11,416 nucleotides of DNA from Chamaesiphon sp. (GTDB taxonomy: Bacteria; Cyanobacteriota; Cyanobacteriia; Cyanobacteriales; Chamaesiphonaceae). Shown piece after piece: positions 5,514 to 11,416 of the stretch. The number at the start of each line of letters is the position of its first letter. Within the stretch, counting starts at the first letter, position 1. The notes beneath the pieces are model-generated. The model did not search any database. It saw nothing but the letters and a program-made list of their open reading frames with translations, and was not told the origin of the DNA. A program made the position numbers and the translations under genes. The stretch covers positions 1 to 11,416 of the forward strand of contig JAJAYU010000013.1 of NCBI GenBank assembly GCA_026786125.1, read 5' to 3'.

Positions 5514-6368
5514 TTATGCATCTGGATCTATTCCCAAATCGCGTAATCGTTGCCGTAATACTATATTTTCTCGCTCCACTGCTGTCTGTGCCGCGATCGC
5601 CAGGTTAGCCCGTTCAGATTCAGCTTGAGCACGTTCAGACTCAACTTCAGCCCGTTGGGATTCAGCTTGAGCACGTTGTGATGCGGCTTTAGCCCTTTCC
5701 GTGGGAGTTTGATACCGCAAACTATTTTGGTCATACCAATACAGCCACTCGCGCTGACTCCGCTGATAGATCCGCCGCTCCGCCCCAATCGCCAGACCGA
5801 TTTCTGGCATCCAATATGGCTGCTGACCCTCACTTTGCAAAACATAATCACCATCAATCAACTTATATAGTTGAAATTTAGTCTTGCGTTTACGCAGCGG
5901 TGCATAGACGAGATAATACAAAATCCCAATCGATCGATAAATTTCAAATTTTTTAGTCTGTTCTTTGCCAGGTGTTTTGGAAACAATTTCTAGTGCAAAC
6001 AGGGGAATTACTTGCTCATCCCACAATACATAACTCGATCGCAAACACTCATCCTCAATATCTTCTACTCCCAAGCTCAACAAGCCATCAGGAGCAATTA
6101 CGGGCTGATCTGGGTGATAATAAAAACCCATATCAATGCTAAACAACCAATTGGATCGATCGTCCCACAAGTCTATTAGAATTGCCTTGAGCAGCCCTGG
6201 AATCAATTCTTGTAATTCACTATCCACCGCTTTTCCATCTGAATCTGGTAACTCTTCTGCCGACGGCAAACCATCCCGAAACTTAAAGTCCTCGATCGTC
6301 GGATTGCGTTTTTTAATCGGGTTACTTATTACTGTCTGAGCAGTTTTGACTAGTGGCGAAGTTGTCAT
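5514..6368 (-). CDS. Uma2-family protein with C-terminal coiled coil, 284 aa
   Basis: This is a divergent, longer Uma2 protein. The nuclease-like core spans about 45-215: 'APDGLL' with D94, 'FALEIVSKTPGKEQTKKFEIYRSIG' landmarks with E127 and K139/K140, and 'ILYYLVYAP' (149-157). These supply the expected Asp, Glu and Lys, so an active site may be present. Residues 223-275 form a highly charged helix of seven-residue repeats ('QRAQAES', 'QRAEVES', 'ERAQAES', 'ERANLAI'), which predicts a coiled coil for oligomerisation. A C-terminal coiled coil after the core is common in large cyanobacterial Uma2 proteins. Its sequence is not close to the Uma2 gene at 2683, so it is not a recent copy. GAGG (6376-6379 on minus) lies 7 nt before the ATG and supports the start; this site falls in a small palindrome. 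Function unknown. Confidence 0.82.
   Translation of the reverse strand: MTTSPLVKTAQTVISNPIKKRNPTIEDFKFRDGLPSAEELPDSDGKAVDSELQELIPGLLKAILIDLWDDRSNWLFSIDMGFYYHPDQPVIAPDGLLSLGVEDIEDECLRSSYVLWDEQVIPLFALEIVSKTPGKEQTKKFEIYRSIGILYYLVYAPLRKRKTKFQLYKLIDGDYVLQSEGQQPYWMPEIGLAIGAERRIYQRSQREWLYWYDQNSLRYQTPTERAKAASQRAQAESQRAEVESERAQAESERANLAIAAQTAVERENIVLRQRLRDLGIDPDA
5611..5694 (-). repeat. Four 21-bp tandem repeats inside the Uma2 coiled-coil coding region
   Basis: Units start at 5611, 5632, 5653 and 5674, each beginning CGTT on the plus strand; units 1 and 3 share the block GATTCAGCTTGAGCA. Each unit encodes one seven-residue helical repeat, so unit number could change by replication slippage without breaking the frame. 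Confidence 0.8.
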
Positions 6369-6370
6369 GG

Positions 6371-6385
6371 ATTAGCCTCGCTAAT
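6371..6385 (-). promoter_or_regulatory. Small hairpin overlapping the ribosome binding site of the Uma2 gene at 5514-6368
   Basis: ATTAGC (6371-6376) and GCTAAT (6380-6385) are perfect inverted arms around CTC. In the mRNA (minus strand) the GAGG ribosome binding site spans the loop and first base of one arm, ending 7 nt before the ATG. It could reduce initiation or serve as a protein-binding site; it may also be chance. Confidence 0.4.
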
Positions 6386-6439
6386 GCTTGCTTCTGTTAT
6401 CTGTAATTTTAACCCACGACTCCGATCAAAGAAATAGAA

Positions 6440-6467
6440 ATTCACCATCCACTATCCACCATCCACC
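6440..6467. repeat. Heptamer tandem repeat tract (STRR-like)
   Basis: Four 7-bp units: ATTCACC, ATCCACT, ATCCACC, ATCCACC. It lies between ribF and the Uma2 gene. Intergenic tandem heptamers are a known class of cyanobacterial repeat (short tandemly repeated repetitive sequences). Two further tracts with different units occur near 8434 and 9342. Confidence 0.7.
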
Positions 6468-6474
6468 CATTATA

Positions 6475-7404
6475 CTAGATACCTAATTTGTCACTGACCT
6501 TAAAAAATTCTCTAGCAGTATCACAATCAGCTTGAATTTGCTCGGTGAGAGCAACTAATGAAGGGAATTTTTGTTCCGATCGAATGAAGTGATGCAGGTA
6601 TACGATCAGTTGTTGCCCATATAAATTCCCCTCCCAATTGAGCAGATGGACTTCTACAGTGGTATTGACACCATCGACTGTCGGACGTTTGCCGATATTC
6701 ATCACCCCTGGTAATTGACTAGCTCCAGGTGTATCTACCCGCACACAATATACGCCCTGACGCGGCAAAAACTTTTCGGCAGGATACTTGAGATTAGCAG
6801 TCGGAAAGCCGATCGATCTACCAATTTCTTGACCGTTTACGACTGTACCGACGATCGAGTAATATCGACCTAATAATGCTTGAGTTAGAGTCAAATCCGC
6901 CGCGAGTAATGCCGCGCGAATCTGTGAGCTACTAATCCGACTATCACCATTGGTTTCCAATGCGGCAATCCGCGTCGGGATATCAATTTCAGCCGTCAGC
7001 GTCACCAAATCCTTGGCACTCCCAGCCCGCTGATTGCCAAACCGAAAGTCTTCACCCACACTAATAAATTTAGCTTGTAATTGCCGATCGACAATTCGAT
7101 CAACAAATTCCTGGGGAGATAATTTCACCAAGTCTCGATCGAATGGTAATAAAATCAGTTGTTGAATCCCCAACTGTTCTAAAATTATTTCCCGCTCTTG
7201 GTGGGGCGTAAGTAATTGGCGTTGTTGTCCGGTAAAGTACTGCTGGGGATGGGGATCGAAACTAACTACTGTTTTATAAGCACCGCTATTATCTGCTAAA
7301 ACAGGTCGAATCACCTCCAGATGACCCCGATGAATGCCGTCAAAATTACCCAGCGCAATCGCCGTCGGAGTCAATATATTCGCCAGGGATGATTCAATCT
7401 GCAC
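6475..7404 (-). CDS. ribF: Bifunctional riboflavin kinase/FAD synthetase, 309 aa
   Basis: RibF phosphorylates riboflavin to FMN and then adenylylates FMN to FAD in the cytoplasm. Both domains are complete. The N-terminal FAD synthetase carries 'GNFDGIHRGH' (19-28), 'FDPHP' (49-53), 'VGEDFRFG' (116-123) and 'SSSQIR' (158-163). The C-terminal flavokinase carries 'GFPTANL' (199-205) with the ATP/Mg-binding PTAN motif, 'GVYCVRV' (217-223), 'MNIGKRPTV' (235-243) and the catalytic glutamate in 'VEVHLL' (E251). The length is normal for the family. The start is a GTG (7402-7404): the frame then begins 'QIESSLANILTPTAIALGNFDG', in register with known RibF N-termini, and no ATG fits. The gene follows folP by 37-38 bp on the same strand, so the two are probably co-transcribed. 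Confidence 0.96.
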   Translation of the reverse strand: MQIESSLANILTPTAIALGNFDGIHRGHLEVIRPVLADNSGAYKTVVSFDPHPQQYFTGQQRQLLTPHQEREIILEQLGIQQLILLPFDRDLVKLSPQEFVDRIVDRQLQAKFISVGEDFRFGNQRAGSAKDLVTLTAEIDIPTRIAALETNGDSRISSSQIRAALLAADLTLTQALLGRYYSIVGTVVNGQEIGRSIGFPTANLKYPAEKFLPRQGVYCVRVDTPGASQLPGVMNIGKRPTVDGVNTTVEVHLLNWEGNLYGQQLIVYLHHFIRSEQKFPSLVALTEQIQADCDTAREFFKVSDKLGI

Positions 7405-7442
7405 TGTTGTTTTTTGCTACCTTGGTTGTGGCTCTATCCCAA

Positions 7443-8321
7443 TTATCGGTCGGATCGATCGATTAATCCCGATTTTCTCCACATCACATCAGCAACCCGA
7501 CTAACATCAACCATTTCTGCCACATCATGTACCCGTAGGATATCTGCACCATTGGCAATTGCCGCACAACAAGCTGCTGCGGTGCCCCACAATCGTTGAG
7601 AAGGGTCTGGTTGGTCGAGAATCTTGCCAATGAAGCTTTTGCGCGATACACCGACTAATAGGGGCAGATTTAGCACCTGAAATTTGTCGAGCTGGCGAAT
7701 TAATTCGATATTCTGGTGGTATGTTTTGGCGAATCCAATCCCTGGATCGATGATAATCTGAGATCGATCGATGCCAGTCTGGATTGCTCGATCGATCTGG
7801 ATGTCCAAGAAAGCGATGATTTCTGCGACAATATCCTGATAATCGGTCATCTGTTGCATCGTTGCTGGCGTACCGCGCATGTGCATCATCATGTATGGCA
7901 CATTCAACTGAGCAACTATCGCAAACATTTGACTGTCAAGCACGCCACCAGAGACATCATTGATCGTATCTGCACCAGCCACGATTGCCGCTTGAGCTAC
8001 CGCCGATTTGGTAGTATCGATCGAGATTGGGATTTGTCCAATGATTGGATCCTGACGGATGGCTGCAATCACCGGAATTACCCGCGCCAATTCCGTTGCT
8101 GTATCTACAGGTATCGCACCTGGCTTGGTAGACTCCCCGCCGATATCGATGATGTCTACACCTGCGGCAACCATCTCAACCGCTCGAATAGTCGCTGCAT
8201 TCACCGTCTGAAATGCACCCCCATCGCTAAAACTATCGGGAGTAACATTCAAAACCCCCATCACATAGGTTCGACTACCCCAGTCAAAATTTTTGCCCCG
8301 AATCACCAATGATTTCTTCAT
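7443..8321 (-). CDS. folP: Dihydropteroate synthase, 292 aa
   Basis: FolP joins 7,8-dihydropterin pyrophosphate and p-aminobenzoate to make dihydropteroate in folate synthesis, and is the target of sulfonamides. The TIM-barrel motifs appear in order: 'MGVLNVTPDSFSDGG' (21-35), 'DIGGESTKPGA' (59-69), 'SIDTTKSAVA' (100-109), 'INDVSGG' (120-126), 'MMHMRGTP' (145-152), 'DPGIGFAKT' (192-200), 'VGVSRKSFIG' (223-232) and 'LRVHDVAE' (262-269). All substrate-binding loops look intact. The ATG at 8319-8321 is chosen over an in-frame TTG two codons upstream (8325-8327). It is the first gene of a likely folP-ribF transcript and is divergent from larB across 151 bp. Confidence 0.96.
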   Translation of the reverse strand: MKKSLVIRGKNFDWGSRTYVMGVLNVTPDSFSDGGAFQTVNAATIRAVEMVAAGVDIIDIGGESTKPGAIPVDTATELARVIPVIAAIRQDPIIGQIPISIDTTKSAVAQAAIVAGADTINDVSGGVLDSQMFAIVAQLNVPYMMMHMRGTPATMQQMTDYQDIVAEIIAFLDIQIDRAIQTGIDRSQIIIDPGIGFAKTYHQNIELIRQLDKFQVLNLPLLVGVSRKSFIGKILDQPDPSQRLWGTAAACCAAIANGADILRVHDVAEMVDVSRVADVMWRKSGLIDRSDR

Positions 8322-8423
8322 GTTCAAATTATCGTTTAATCTGGGGTTAAGTCCCCCAAATATTTCACAAAGATTAGAGATTCAATCCTCACCCTAAAAA
8401 CCCTCCCATCAAATATTAGCTAT

Positions 8424-8474
8424 CAACTAATTAATTATCAATTATCAATTATCAATTACCAACTAATTAATTAT
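8424..8474. repeat. Heptamer tract framed by a 15-bp direct repeat, running into the larB start
   Basis: Four 7-bp units, ATTATCA three times and ATTACCA once (8434-8461), are bracketed by two identical copies of CAACTAATTAATTAT (8424-8438 and 8460-8474). The second copy includes the A and T of the larB ATG. The tract is very AT-rich and sits where the larB leader must lie, so copy number could change spacing to the start codon. No Shine-Dalgarno sequence is visible in it. Confidence 0.75.
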
Positions 8475-9279
8475 GTCAGAGTCGCTTCAAGTTTTACTTA
8501 CTGCCGTTGCTGCTGGGGAAATTACGCCCGATCGAGCATTATTAGAACTACAATCTCAAGGATACGAATCGATCGATGAATTTGCCAAGATCGATCGGAC
8601 TCGCCAACAGCGCACGGGGTTTCCTGAAGTAATCTGGGGCTTGGGCAAAACACCCATCCAGATTGTCAAAATTATTCAAGTCATGCGCCAACAGCAATCG
8701 GTAGTCATGGCAACGCGGATTACTCCAGCAGTCTACGCCGAACTTCATCAGCATATCCCCGATTTAGTCTATTACCAAATGGCCCAAATTTGCGCTCTCC
8801 CCGCTGCAACACCCATTCAGACTCGTTTGGGTAAAATTACGATTCTCACCGCAGGTACGGCCGATCTACCCGTGGCAGAGGAAGCTGCTTGTACGGCTAG
8901 TCTCTGCGGCTTTGAGGTGAAAAAGCTCTGGGATGTCGGTGTCGCAGGGATTCATCGACTCCTCGCCAATCGGCAGATCATCGACGATGCCGATGTGTTG
9001 ATCGTCGTTGCTGGAATGGAAGGAGCATTACCGAGTGTTGTCGCTGGTTTAGCCGATTGTCCCGTAATTTCGGTGCCGACAAGTATCGGCTACGGTGCAA
9101 GTTTTGGTGGGATTGCCCCACTATTGACAATGCTCAATTCTTGCGCTGCTGGCATCGGCGTAGTCAATATCGACAATGGTTTTGGTGCCGCCATTCTCGC
9201 CTGTCAGATTCTCCGAACGGCTGGTAAAATTGCAAATCGTTCGTCTAAACAGCTCAAACCTTGGCTGGTGAGTAGTTAA
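8473..9279 (+). CDS. larB: Nickel-pincer cofactor biosynthesis protein LarB, 268 aa
   Basis: LarB carboxylates the pyridinium ring of nicotinic acid adenine dinucleotide and hydrolyses the anhydride, the first step towards the nickel-pincer nucleotide used by lactate racemase and related enzymes. The N-terminal helical part ('LLTAVAAGEITPDRALLEL', 8-26) and 'RTGFPEVIWGLGKTP' (47-61) are typical. The C-terminal PurE-like (AIR carboxylase) domain includes 'AGTADLPVAEEA' (127-138), 'GVAGIHRLL' (156-164), 'VVAGMEGALPSVVAGL' (178-193) and 'VPTSIGYGASFGG' (201-213). It also has a conserved cysteine in 'LNSCAAGIGVVNIDNG' (C224), the position known to attach the dinucleotide in LarB. The length is normal. 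larC and larE, which complete the pathway, are not in this window, nor is a user enzyme. The ATG lies at the edge of an AT-rich repeat without a Shine-Dalgarno sequence, but the N-terminus matches the family. Confidence 0.94.
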   Translation: MSESLQVLLTAVAAGEITPDRALLELQSQGYESIDEFAKIDRTRQQRTGFPEVIWGLGKTPIQIVKIIQVMRQQQSVVMATRITPAVYAELHQHIPDLVYYQMAQICALPAATPIQTRLGKITILTAGTADLPVAEEAACTASLCGFEVKKLWDVGVAGIHRLLANRQIIDDADVLIVVAGMEGALPSVVAGLADCPVISVPTSIGYGASFGGIAPLLTMLNSCAAGIGVVNIDNGFGAAILACQILRTAGKIANRSSKQLKPWLVSS

Positions 9280-9283
9280 GTGC

Positions 9284-9333
9284 GTTGGGTTGTCTCCTGA
9301 AGGAGAGGCTCCGCCAACATTCTTCAACCCAAC
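9284..9333. terminator. Nested inverted repeats between convergent larB and sasA
   Basis: Outer arms GTTGGGTTG (9284-9292) and CAACCCAAC (9325-9333) are perfectly complementary. Inside them is a perfect hairpin, TCTCCT-GA-AGGAGA (9293-9306). The position between two convergent genes suits a two-way transcription stop. No clear T-run follows on either strand, so it could instead be a dispersed cyanobacterial repeat; the inner segment with 'GGCTCCGCC' resembles such elements. Confidence 0.5.
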
Positions 9334-9341
9334 CTACAGAT

Positions 9342-9369
9342 CTATTCCCTATTCCCTAACTTCTATCCC
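9342..9369. repeat. Degenerate heptamer tract at the sasA 3' end
   Basis: CTATTCC occurs twice in tandem, followed by the diverged units CTAACTT and CTATCCC in the same 7-bp phase. The tract runs into the sasA stop codon (9363-9365 on the minus strand). Confidence 0.5.
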
Positions 9370-10550
9370 TGATGTACCAAAAGTGTAAAATTAAACACAC
9401 TCCCTTTTCCAGGGGAGGACTCTACCCAAATTTGGCCATAATGGGCGCGAACAATTTGCTGGCAGACAGATAAACCGATGCCGTAGCCAGATTGGGCTAG
9501 ATCTCGATCGAGTCTGTGGCGATCATTGAAGATAAATTTTTGGTTTTTGGCCGGAATTCCCAATCCATTATCCGCGATACTCACCTGAATAGTTTGAGCT
9601 GTGCGATGGAGAGCACTGATCTTGATTTGACCGCGATCGGGTGTATATTTGATCGCATTATCTAATAGATTCACAATTACCTGACGTAACTTGGCTACAT
9701 CCCCATAGACGGGTAGAATATCTTGCGGAATATCAGTGAGAATAACTTGATCTTTAGTTTTAAATTGAGCCTTCAATTGAGTTACTACATCCACAACTAG
9801 TTCACCAAGGTTGAGCTTCTGAAGAGATATATCTAGTTGATTACTAGTAGTTGCTCTCGGCTGGAGAATATCATTAACTAATTGATTGATCGATTGTAAC
9901 TGGGTGCGTGCTCGATCGATCAATCTGGCAACTTTTACTGGATCTAAAGAGTTGGCGCGATAATCCTGGGGATTGTGGATGATTTCTAATGTACCTAATG
10001 CTAAAGCCGATGCTGTCAATGGATTACGCAGATCGTGAGCGAGGACAGACATCGCTCGATCCTGCAATTTTAATCGATCAAGTAACTCTGATTTTTCCTG
10101 TTTAAGCGTGAAAATTTCATCAGTTAGCTTAATTACTTTACTCACATAACTGTGTGAATCACTTAGTAGCAATTGTTTTGGTACTTGGCAATTCAACCCT
10201 GCCAAATCACCACTAGGATCGACCAGATCGCCGCCCTCGGCAGATAGTTCTTCTTGCCACCGTTCCCACCAATTATCAATCTGATCGATTAAATTACTAC
10301 CCGCTAAAATCTGGCGGGGTTTAGGAGAAAGTTTGAGTAGCGCAGGTGTCGCAATTACTCGATAATGTTCGGCTAAATCTGGTTGTTTGCCAACATCTAC
10401 AACTTCCAGTTCAAAACTATCCTCAACATTTAGGATCGCTAACTTGTCGCGGATTTCCTGATTGTGGATATGACTAGTCATCCGCTCATCGAGAAACAGT
10501 AATAGCTGTAACGATTTGGATTTACTGCATGGATAACGATCTATTGACAT
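9363..10550 (-). CDS. sasA: Adaptive-response sensor histidine kinase SasA, circadian clock output, 395 aa
   Basis: SasA binds phosphorylated KaiC through a KaiB-like domain, autophosphorylates, and passes phosphate to the response regulator RpaA to drive clock-controlled transcription. Residues 13-90 form the KaiB-like thioredoxin-fold domain ('LQLLLFLDER', 'LEVVDVGKQPDLAEHYRVIA', 'TPALLKLSP'). A linker helix at about 135-165 leads into the dimerisation and phosphoacceptor domain, with the H-box 'AMSVLAHDLRNPLTAS' (H172). The ATPase domain has an N-box 'NLLDNAIKYTP' (294-304), G1 'DNGLGIP' (327-333) and G2 'GYGIGLSV' (355-362). All catalytic motifs are intact and the length is usual for SasA. 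There is no membrane segment, so it is cytoplasmic. GAGGA (10554-10558) lies just upstream of the ATG and supports the start. It is divergent from a glucan branching enzyme gene and convergent with larB. No kai genes or rpaA are in the window. Confidence 0.95.
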   Translation of the reverse strand: MSIDRYPCSKSKSLQLLLFLDERMTSHIHNQEIRDKLAILNVEDSFELEVVDVGKQPDLAEHYRVIATPALLKLSPKPRQILAGSNLIDQIDNWWERWQEELSAEGGDLVDPSGDLAGLNCQVPKQLLLSDSHSYVSKVIKLTDEIFTLKQEKSELLDRLKLQDRAMSVLAHDLRNPLTASALALGTLEIIHNPQDYRANSLDPVKVARLIDRARTQLQSINQLVNDILQPRATTSNQLDISLQKLNLGELVVDVVTQLKAQFKTKDQVILTDIPQDILPVYGDVAKLRQVIVNLLDNAIKYTPDRGQIKISALHRTAQTIQVSIADNGLGIPAKNQKFIFNDRHRLDRDLAQSGYGIGLSVCQQIVRAHYGQIWVESSPGKGSVFNFTLLVHQG

Positions 10551-10676
10551 TCATCCTCATAGGCTTAGTCTCTACGTGGGCAGACCCATTGTGAATGACC
10601 TTGGAGACCCGATAAATAGATTGAATAGTAATCGAGACTAAAATTCAATTAGGACAAGTATGAACTAAATCTTGAC

Positions 10677-10721
10677 TTTTGTTAACAAAAAGTTAATCTT
10701 ATATAAGAAAATGTAACTTTT
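10677..10721. promoter_or_regulatory. Cluster of AT-rich palindromes upstream of sasA and the GH57 gene
   Basis: Three overlapping symmetric elements lie within 45 bp. TTTTGTTAACAAAA (10677-10690) is a perfect 14-bp palindrome. TCTTATATAAGA (10697-10708) is a perfect 12-bp palindrome. The arms AAAAGTTA (10688-10695) and TAACTTTT (10714-10721) form a perfect 8-bp inverted repeat enclosing the second palindrome. The arrangement suits binding of dimeric regulators or a cruciform; the regulator is unknown. Confidence 0.5.
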
Positions 10722-10836
10722 CGATCTATGAGAGTGATTACTCACTTCACCCCACACAGAGGCTCTAAGTCTGGGCACAAACCAACAACAAATCACAAAT
10801 AATAAATAAAAGGGGACGTAAAGCCTAGATAATATT

Positions 10837-10863
10837 AACGGTAGTGTCTTCCGATCTGCCGTT
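10837..10863 (+). promoter_or_regulatory. Leader hairpin upstream of the GH57 gene
   Basis: AACGGTAG (10837-10844) pairs with CTGCCGTT (10856-10863) over 8 bp with one wobble, leaving an 11-nt loop. It ends 23 nt before the start codon and would lie in the 5' leader if transcription starts upstream. There is no poly-T tract, so termination is unlikely. Confidence 0.35.
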
Positions 10864-10886
10864 CGCTGTTCCCACACGCTATCCCT

Positions 10887-11416
10887 ATGAGTACTCCACT
10901 CGGTTATGTTGCGTTAGTCTTACACGCTCATCTCCCCTTTGTTCGGCACCCTGAGAGCGACTTCGTTCTCGAAGAAGAATGGCTGTATGAAGCCATCACA
11001 GAGACTTATATTCCGCTGCTTCACGTTTTTGAGGGATTAAAACGGGACGGAATCGACTTCAAAATCACGATGAGCATGACTCCGCCATTGGTGTCGATGC
11101 TCCGCGATCCGCTGCTGCAAGACCGCTATGATGAGCATCTGGGCAAGCTAGAAGAATTAGCCCTCAAAGAGATTGACACCAACAAAGACAATGGGCATCT
11201 CAAGTACTTAGCAGAGTATTATGTCAAAGAATTCGCCGCAATTCGCAAAACTTGGGAACGACACAATCGAGATTTAATCGGTGCGTTCAAAGGATTTTTA
11301 GATAGTAATAATCTCGAAATCATTACCTGCGGTGCGACTCACGGTTATTTACCGTTGATGAAAATGTACCCCGAAGCAGTGTGGGCACAGGTGCGCGTCG
11401 CCTGCGAACATTACGA
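10887..11416 (+). CDS. GH57-family 1,4-alpha-glucan branching enzyme, N-terminal part (3' end outside window)
   Basis: GH57 branching enzymes cut an alpha-1,4 glucan chain and re-attach it as an alpha-1,6 branch in glycogen; they are retaining enzymes unrelated to GlgB of family GH13. The first 176 residues are visible. 'LVLHAHLPFVRHPES' (10-24) holds conserved GH57 region 1 (HxHxPF). 'EEWLYEAITETYIPLL' (30-45) and 'FKITMSMTPPLVSML' (58-72) follow, and 'EIITCGATHGYLPLM' (144-158) is conserved region 2. The catalytic Glu and Asp regions lie beyond the window edge, so activity cannot be checked and a related GH57 amylase or glucanotransferase is not fully excluded. The ATG fits the family N-terminus directly ('MSTPLGYVALVLHAH'); no Shine-Dalgarno sequence is seen. 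The gene is divergent from sasA. Confidence 0.88.
   Translation, partial: MSTPLGYVALVLHAHLPFVRHPESDFVLEEEWLYEAITETYIPLLHVFEGLKRDGIDFKITMSMTPPLVSMLRDPLLQDRYDEHLGKLEELALKEIDTNKDNGHLKYLAEYYVKEFAAIRKTWERHNRDLIGAFKGFLDSNNLEIITCGATHGYLPLMKMYPEAVWAQVRVACEHY

Larger units (their letters stand above)
10551..10886. promoter_or_regulatory. 336-bp divergent intergenic region, sasA / GH57 gene
   Basis: No convincing gene is present. The region must hold the promoters of both flanking genes. Besides the nested palindromes (10677-10721) and the leader hairpin (10837-10863), it has spaced inverted repeats TTAGTCTC/GAGACTAA (10565-10572 and 10634-10641) and ATTGAAT/ATTCAAT (10620-10626 and 10643-10649). A TTGACT at 10672-10677 has no -10 hexamer at proper spacing. 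TAATAT at 10830-10835 is a weak -10 candidate for the GH57 gene. No promoter can be assigned with confidence. Confidence 0.45.

Noticed and set aside
7716..8312. Long plus-strand frame of 198 codons opposite folP
   Set aside because: It lies wholly inside folP on the other strand, has no recognisable motif and an unnatural composition rich in Cys, His and Arg.
8322..8327. TTG start two codons upstream of the folP ATG
   Set aside because: The ATG is a better initiation codon and adding two residues gives no extra family match.
8424..8474. Possible CRISPR-like array upstream of larB
   Set aside because: Repeat units are 7 bp without spacers; the two 15-bp copies merely bracket a heptamer tract, and no cas genes are present.
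10672..10707. TTGACT ... TATAAG as a sigma-70 promoter for the GH57 gene
   Set aside because: The spacing between hexamers is 24 bp, well outside the usual 16-18 bp, and TATAAG is part of a palindrome.
10665..10877. Minus-strand frame of 70 codons in the sasA/GH57 spacer
   Set aside because: It spans the palindrome cluster, has no ribosome binding site and no recognisable domain; AT-rich spacer gives such frames by chance.

Overview
The window most likely comes from a cyanobacterium. The evidence is a SasA-type circadian output kinase with an N-terminal KaiB-like domain, dense CGATCG/GATCGATC motifs with two full GCGATCGC (HIP1) sites, heptameric tandem repeats in intergenic DNA, and Uma2/DUF4351 protein types that are abundant in cyanobacteria. 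The genus cannot be fixed from the sequence. No rRNA, tRNA, CRISPR array or complete transposase gene is visible.

Layout. Positions 1-2539 (+ strand) hold two tandem secreted DUF11-type proteins. The first is only a C-terminal piece running in from the left edge; the second is complete (671 aa, signal peptide). Positions 2560-6370 are an accessory patchwork: a Uma2-family nuclease-like gene (+), a 65-bp fragment of a DUF4351 gene, a BrnT/BrnA toxin-antitoxin pair (-) with a clear promoter and operator-like palindrome, a 49-codon hypothetical gene, a DUF4351-domain protein (-), the 3' remnant of a second Uma2 gene split by a 118-bp IS200/IS605-like non-autonomous element, and a divergent Uma2-family protein with a coiled-coil tail (-). 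Several pieces here are copies of one another, so the region appears to have been built by duplication, deletion and insertion.

Positions 6475-11416 are conserved housekeeping genes. folP (dihydropteroate synthase) and ribF (FAD synthetase/riboflavin kinase) form a probable minus-strand pair. larB (nickel-pincer cofactor synthesis) is divergent from folP and convergent with sasA. sasA is divergent from a GH57 glucan branching enzyme gene that leaves the window at the right edge. The 336-bp sasA/GH57 intergenic region carries nested AT-rich palindromes.

Working together: folP and ribF supply folate and flavin cofactors, and larB starts the nickel-pincer cofactor pathway, although no larC or larE is seen here. 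SasA relays KaiC timing to transcription; its neighbour works in glycogen metabolism, which in cyanobacteria follows a day/night rhythm. That link is inferred from position only. The most notable local finding is the small IS605-like insertion: removing it at its predicted TTAC/TCAA boundaries restores the Uma2 reading frame exactly.
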